A DNA stretch of 64,000 nt from NCBI GenBank assembly GCA_900467185.1, contig UBPA01000003.1:124001-188000 (forward strand), written 5' to 3'. A program made the position numbers and the translations under genes. Below are positions 59,947 through 64,000 of the stretch, piece by piece; position 1 is the stretch's first letter; the number at the start of each line of letters is the position of its first letter. Origin of the DNA: Hyphomicrobiales bacterium. Lineage in GTDB: Bacteria; Pseudomonadota; Alphaproteobacteria; Rhizobiales; Rhizobiaceae. Under the pieces are notes generated by a model that made no database searches, was not told where the DNA came from, and saw only the letters and a list, made by a program, of their open reading frames with translations.

Positions 59947-62505
59947 ATGAGCAACGGTTTCGACGACATTCCCTTCTTCGACGAAGAGCCCGCACGCGCG
60001 CCCGGGCGGGGCGAACGCCGCGCCGCCGTGACGGCCGATGGGCCCGCGGATACACGCGATGGGCGTCCCGGACAGGATCAGGGCACCGCCCCGGCACAGG
60101 CCCCCTCCGGCCTTGCAGCCCGCGCCATGGCGGCCCGCGACCGCGATCGCGCACCGGACTATCTCTCCGGTCTCAACCCGGAGCAGCGCCTTGCCGTGGA
60201 AACGCTGGATGGCCCGGTGCTCGTGCTGGCCGGTGCCGGCACCGGCAAGACGCGGGTGCTCACCACGCGCATCGCCCATATCATGGCGACCGGCCGCGCA
60301 TATCCGAGCCAGATCCTCGCCGTCACCTTCACCAACAAGGCCGCGCGCGAGATGAAGGAGCGCATCGGCGTCCTCGTCGGTGGCGCGGTCGAGGGCATGC
60401 CGTGGCTCGGCACGTTCCACTCCATCGGCGTCAAGCTCCTGCGGCGCCATGCCGAACTTGCCGGTATCCGTTCCGACTTCACCATTCTCGACACGGACGA
60501 CGTCACCCGCCTGATCAAGCAGATCCTGCAGGCCGAATCCATCGACGACAAGCGCTGGCCGGCCAAGCAGTTCGCCCAGCTGATCGACGGCTGGAAGAAC
60601 AAGGGCCTGACGCCCGCCGACATTCCGGAAGGCGACGCGCGGGCATTCGGCAACGGCAAGGGCCGCGAACTCTACGCCGCCTATCAGGCACGCCTGCGCA
60701 CGCTGAATGCCTGCGACTTCGGCGACCTGCTGCTGCACCCCATCGCCATCTTCCGCAAGCATCCCGACCTGCTGCGCGAATATCACGGCCGCTTTCGCTA
60801 TATTCTCGTCGACGAGTATCAGGACACCAACACCGCTCAATACATGTGGCTGAGGCTTCTGGCCCAGCGACCGAGTCCCGCGAAGGGGGAGCCGCGCACG
60901 GCGGACAATACGGTCAATATCTGCTGCGTCGGCGACGACGACCAGTCGATCTATGGCTGGCGCGGTGCGGAGGTGGACAACATCCTCCGCTTCGACAAGG
61001 ATTTTCCCGGCGCGGTTGTCATTAAGCTGGAGCGGAACTACCGCTCGACCGCCCATATCCTTGCCACTGCCGGCCATCTGATCGCACACAACGAGGGCCG
61101 CCTCGGCAAGACGCTCTTTACCGACCGCCACGATCCCGAGGACCAGAAGGTTCAGGTCCACGCGGCCTGGGATTCGGAAGAGGAAGCGCGCGCCGTCGGC
61201 GAAGAGATCGAACAGCTCCAGCGCGACAAGCACCTGCTCAACAACATGGCGATCCTCGTGCGCGCCTCTTTCCAGATGCGCGAGTTCGAAGACCGCTTCG
61301 TCACGCTCGGCCTCAACTACCGCGTCATCGGCGGACCGCGCTTTTACGAGCGCATGGAGATCCGCGATGCGATGGCCTATTTCCGGCTGGTCTGCCAGGA
61401 TGCCGACGATCTCGCCTTCGAGCGGATCGTCAACACGCCGAAGCGCGGCCTCGGCGACACCACCATCCGCCTGCTGCACGACTATGCCCGCGCCCGCGAT
61501 ATTCCCATGCTCGCGGCAGCCGCCGATATCATCGAGACCGACGAGGTGAAGGCTAAGGCCCGCAAGTCCCTGTTCGACGTCGTCACCATGGTGCGCCGCT
61601 GGCAGGGGCTGCTGGAAAACACGCCGCATACCGAGCTTGCCGAAATCATCCTTGAGGAATCCGGCTACACCGACATGTGGAAGGTCGACAAGACGGCGGA
61701 AGCGCCGGGTCGGCTCGAAAACCTGAAGGAGCTCGTGCGTTCGATGGAAGCGTTCGAGAGCATGCGCGGCTTCCTCGAGCACGTATCGCTGGTCATGGAT
61801 GCCGAGCAGAATGAGAACCTCGACGCCGTCAACATCATGACGCTGCACTCCGCCAAGGGACTGGAATTCGACACGGTGTTTCTCCCCGGCTGGGAGGAAG
61901 GCCTGTTTCCGCACCAGCGCTCGCTGGACGAAGGCGGCCGTTCGGGGCTCGAGGAAGAGCGCCGCCTCGCCTATGTCGGCCTCACCCGCGCCAAGCGTCG
62001 CTGCCACCTCTGGTTCGTCTCCAACCGCCGCATTCACGGTCTCTGGCAATCGACCATCCCCTCGCGCTTCATCGAGGAGCTTCCGGTCGATCACGTCGAG
62101 GTCGCCGAGATGGAGCAATCCTATGGCGGCTACGGGCGCGGCGGCTACGGCCAGTCCCGCTTCGACAAGCAGGAGCCGTTCCAGAACACCTATGCGACAC
62201 CGGGCTGGAAGCGCGCGCAGGCCAACAAGACGGACGCGACACGCGACAACTGGGGCAACCGCTCCGGCGTCGCCATCGATCGCATCGGCTATGGCGAGAG
62301 CGGCCCCAAGGCCCGCACCATCGAGGGCGAACTGACCGTCCGCTCGACGGTCGAAACCCCGTCGAAATTCGGCGTCGGCGACCGCGTGTTCCACATCAAG
62401 TTCGGCAACGGCAACATCGCGGGTATCGAAGGCAACAAACTCACCATCGATTTCGACCGCGCCGGCCAGAAACGCGTGCTGGACGGATTCGTCGAGAAAG
62501 TGTGA
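59947..62505 (+). CDS. UvrD/PcrA-type ATP-dependent DNA helicase
   Basis: 852 residues from the ATG at 59947. All superfamily 1A motifs are present: 'LNPEQRLAVE' (Q-motif), Walker A 'GAGTGKT' (96-102), Ia 'AVTFTNKAAREMKERI', II 'VDEYQDTN', III 'CVGDDDQSIYGWRGA', IV 'LERNYRS', V 'IMTLHSAKGLEFDTVFLPGWEEGLFPHQ' and VI 'YVGLTRAKRR'. The first 70 residues are a disordered extension not found in E. coli UvrD, and the C-terminus ends in the typical Tudor-like 'VGDRVFHIKFGNGNIAGIEGNKLTIDF'. It works in excision and mismatch repair and in replication restart. Confidence 0.94.
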   Translation: MSNGFDDIPFFDEEPARAPGRGERRAAVTADGPADTRDGRPGQDQGTAPAQAPSGLAARAMAARDRDRAPDYLSGLNPEQRLAVETLDGPVLVLAGAGTGKTRVLTTRIAHIMATGRAYPSQILAVTFTNKAAREMKERIGVLVGGAVEGMPWLGTFHSIGVKLLRRHAELAGIRSDFTILDTDDVTRLIKQILQAESIDDKRWPAKQFAQLIDGWKNKGLTPADIPEGDARAFGNGKGRELYAAYQARLRTLNACDFGDLLLHPIAIFRKHPDLLREYHGRFRYILVDEYQDTNTAQYMWLRLLAQRPSPAKGEPRTADNTVNICCVGDDDQSIYGWRGAEVDNILRFDKDFPGAVVIKLERNYRSTAHILATAGHLIAHNEGRLGKTLFTDRHDPEDQKVQVHAAWDSEEEARAVGEEIEQLQRDKHLLNNMAILVRASFQMREFEDRFVTLGLNYRVIGGPRFYERMEIRDAMAYFRLVCQDADDLAFERIVNTPKRGLGDTTIRLLHDYARARDIPMLAAAADIIETDEVKAKARKSLFDVVTMVRRWQGLLENTPHTELAEIILEESGYTDMWKVDKTAEAPGRLENLKELVRSMEAFESMRGFLEHVSLVMDAEQNENLDAVNIMTLHSAKGLEFDTVFLPGWEEGLFPHQRSLDEGGRSGLEEERRLAYVGLTRAKRRCHLWFVSNRRIHGLWQSTIPSRFIEELPVDHVEVAEMEQSYGGYGRGGYGQSRFDKQEPFQNTYATPGWKRAQANKTDATRDNWGNRSGVAIDRIGYGESGPKARTIEGELTVRSTVETPSKFGVGDRVFHIKFGNGNIAGIEGNKLTIDFDRAGQKRVLDGFVEKV

Positions 62506-62511
62506 CGCCGT

Positions 62512-63186
62512 CTATCGTTTCACGGCCAGCCAGATGACATGGCGCGCACCGCCGCGTTTGCTGTTGGCCCGCGTCGTCACCGCCTCGGCCTTGAACCCGG
62601 ATTCTTTCAGCCGGCGCGTGAAGCGCGGATCAGGCCCGGAGGACCAGACGGCCAGCACGCCGCCCGGGCGAAGCGCCAATTGCGCGGCCCGCAGGCCCTC
62701 ATGGTCGTAGAGACGGTCGTTGGAGGCACGGGTCAGCCCGTCTGGTCCGTTGTCCACATCGAGCAGGATCGCGTCATAGGCCGAACGCGCGACCGCGATG
62801 CAGGCACCGACATCGCCATCGTAGATTGTCACCCGGGGATCGTCGAGACAGCCCTTGAACACGCTTGCCATCGGCCCCCGCGCCCATCGCACGACCGCCG
62901 GCACCAGCTCGGCCACGACAACCTCGGCATCTGCAGGCAGGATCGCAAGCGCGGCGCGCAGCGTGAACCCCATGCCGAGCCCGCCGATGAGGAAGGCCGG
63001 ACGCGGACGATCGCCGATCGCGTCGTGAGCAAGGGTCGCAAGCGCCTCTTCCGAGCCGCTGAGCCGGCTGTTCATCAGCTCGTTGCTGCCGAGCATGATC
63101 GAAAACTCCTGGCCCCGGCTCTTCAGCCGCAACTGCCCGCCACCGCCGGGAATATCGGCCGTGTCGATCTCGATCCAAGGAAGCAT
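62512..63186 (-). CDS. Spermidine-synthase-like methyltransferase-fold protein
   Basis: 224 residues. A Rossmann fold with 'AFLIGGLGMGFTLRAAL' in place of the GGGDG motif of true spermidine synthases, then 'VVVAELVPAVVRWARG', 'VTIYDGDV', 'YDAILLDVDNGPDGL' and 'LRPGGVLAVWSSGPDPRF'. Such short homologues lack the N-terminal beta domain. They bind S-adenosylmethionine-type ligands, but their reaction is not established; a polyamine or methyl transfer is possible. It is convergent with the helicase gene, with 6 bases between stop codons. Confidence 0.83.
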   Translation of the reverse strand: MLPWIEIDTADIPGGGGQLRLKSRGQEFSIMLGSNELMNSRLSGSEEALATLAHDAIGDRPRPAFLIGGLGMGFTLRAALAILPADAEVVVAELVPAVVRWARGPMASVFKGCLDDPRVTIYDGDVGACIAVARSAYDAILLDVDNGPDGLTRASNDRLYDHEGLRAAQLALRPGGVLAVWSSGPDPRFTRRLKESGFKAEAVTTRANSKRGGARHVIWLAVKR

Positions 63187-63250
63187 CGCTTAAGCCTCGC
63201 AGAAACGCCTGCCTGAAAGGCTCCGGCGTGGTAATTATGAAGAAACAAAG

Positions 63251-63278
63251 CCCTCTCCGGCCTGCCGGCCAGAGAGGG
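63251..63278 (-). terminator. Terminator after the DUF2778 gene
   Basis: On the minus strand CCCTCTCTGGCC, loop GGCA, GGCCGGAGAGGG, then CTTTGTTTCTT. It lies 24 bases beyond the stop codon of the gene at the right edge. The plus strand has TTTTT after the stem, so it could work both ways. Confidence 0.7.
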
Positions 63279-63301
63279 TTTTTCTGTCTTTACACCAAAC
63301 C

Positions 63302-64000
63302 TTACCCGTTGCGCGAGAAGAGCGAAGCGAGCGTCTTTGCAGGCTTGGAGAAGCCACCCTTCATGCTTCTGACGATGACCATCTGGGTCACCTCGCCGCG
63401 CTTGAAGGCCTTGAGGAAGCGCGGATAGTCGGCGAAGGCGACGCAGCCATGGCTGTCGCCGCGATTGCGCAGAAGGTAGCTGTGCGCCAGCAGACCGACG
63501 CGACCATGCGGCGCGACCCCGTCGATCGGCGTCAGGCGAACGGCTTCCACGCCATGAAACAGCGATTCGCGCATGGTCACCTTGTAGGTGCCGGGCGGTG
63601 TCGGGCCCTTCATCGGAATGTGCACGGCATCGGGGTTGTCGCGCAGCTTGCCGATTCCGGAATGCGCCTCCAGCCTCTCGCCGTTCGGCATATGCACGAC
63701 GCCGGCCGAGATATCGTAATAGGCAACGCCCTTGCGGCTGCCGAACAGCGGCTTGCGCGGCGCCATCGACGGCTCGTCGTCTTCCAGGTCGATCGGCGCG
63801 TTCGGCTTGGCATAGGCCAGCTGCATCGACGGCTTGCGCGGGCGCGCGGCCGCGGTCGGCGTCTCGTCCGCCTCGATGGCGATGCCGGGGCGCGCGAGCG
63901 GCAGCGGCCCGAGGTCCGGCAGATGATCCGTCGTCTCGTCGTCGTTGAGAACGAGGCTGAAGGGCTTGGGCAGCGATCCCGTCGGCCGGGCATCCGGCTC
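63302..64000 (-). CDS. DUF2778 (L,D-transpeptidase-like) protein, C-terminal 232 residues (cut by window edge)
   Basis: The frame is open from the window edge to a TAA at 63302. Residues before the first internal Met are a Pro/Asp-rich linker ('LPDLGPLPLARPG'). The C-terminal domain is typical of DUF2778: 'YYDISAGVVHMPNGERLEAHSGIG', 'GPTPPGTYKVTMRESLFHGVEAVRL' and the active-site-like 'LLAHSYLLRNRGDSHGCVAFADYPRFLKAFKRGEV', with catalytic His and Cys in SHGC. The fold resembles L,D-transpeptidases and the Tlde1 peptidoglycan-acting effectors. A signal peptide or membrane anchor would lie beyond the window. It probably acts on cell-wall peptides. Confidence 0.85.
   Translation of the reverse strand, partial: EPDARPTGSLPKPFSLVLNDDETTDHLPDLGPLPLARPGIAIEADETPTAAARPRKPSMQLAYAKPNAPIDLEDDEPSMAPRKPLFGSRKGVAYYDISAGVVHMPNGERLEAHSGIGKLRDNPDAVHIPMKGPTPPGTYKVTMRESLFHGVEAVRLTPIDGVAPHGRVGLLAHSYLLRNRGDSHGCVAFADYPRFLKAFKRGEVTQMVIVRSMKGGFSKPAKTLASLFSRNG

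Noticed and set aside
59752-62394. An 880-codon minus-strand frame opposite the helicase gene
   Set aside because: Antisense shadow; the plus-strand helicase motifs are unmistakable.

Overview
This 64 kb window is a chromosome segment from an alphaproteobacterium, almost certainly a member of the Rhizobiaceae (Sinorhizobium/Rhizobium/Agrobacterium/Shinella group). The evidence is the high GC content, a circularly permuted two-piece tmRNA gene whose tag reads ANDNYAEARLAA, and runs of typically rhizobial neighbours: thyA-folA-hflK-hflC-degP, sspB-DUF4169-RHH, and ilvB/ilvN/ilvC with miaA and serB. The genus cannot be fixed from the sequence alone. No phage, insertion sequence or CRISPR array was seen. 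Both ends cut through genes: a PAS-type chemoreceptor on the left and a DUF2778 protein on the right.

Layout. 1-0.7 kb: 5' part of a PAS chemoreceptor. 0.8-8.9 kb: a catabolic island for hexonates/hexuronates, with the operon uxuA-uxuB-Zn dehydrogenase (minus), a divergent FadR-type GntR regulator, and a TRAP transporter (binding protein plus fused DctQM permease). The two promoters in this island carry the same CTACCATGG(C/T)AG palindrome between -35 and -10, which defines a small regulon. 9.3-11.6 kb: a second chemoreceptor. 11.7-13.7 kb: arsenic resistance operon arsR-acr3-arsC. 13.8 kb: tRNA-Lys(CTT). 14-20.4 kb: PhzF-like, Nudix, endonuclease/phosphatase-like, aldo/keto reductase, SHOCT protein and an aminotransferase. 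20.6-22 kb: a 32-residue membrane micro-protein missed by length filters, then ilvC. 22-28.7 kb: four regulators (TetR, AsnC, HxlR and a membrane-anchored winged-helix-like protein), three of them beside a divergent partner and a palindromic site, plus pdxJ. 28.7-32.2 kb: RecD-like helicase, AbrB-family membrane protein and another aldo/keto reductase.

32.3-35.6 kb holds the acetolactate synthase genes. ilvB is preceded by a leader peptide with Ile-Ile-Leu-Val-Val codons, nested hairpins and a terminator (an attenuator). Between ilvB and ilvN sits a complete vapBC-type toxin-antitoxin pair. 35.8-42 kb: HerA-like ATPase, miaA and serB (divergent, with overlapping start codons), a GNAT acetyltransferase and degP. 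42.2 kb: a PhnA-like gene broken by a one-base deletion. 42.5-47.9 kb: ACT protein, hflC, hflK, folA, thyA and a transglutaminase-like protein.

48.0-49.7 kb: ssrA (tmRNA) next to sspB, so the ribosome-rescue tag and the adaptor that delivers tagged proteins to ClpXP lie side by side; DUF4169 and ribbon-helix-helix genes follow. 49.7-63 kb: a 1273-residue AsmA protein with a coiled-coil tail, a GlcD/Dld-type FAD dehydrogenase, an RND efflux pump (permease and adaptor), a UvrD/PcrA-type helicase and a spermidine-synthase-like protein. The most interesting signals are regulatory or very small: the ilv attenuator, the vapBC insertion, the island operators, the leaderless arsR promoter, the micro-protein at 20.7 kb and the PhnA frameshift.
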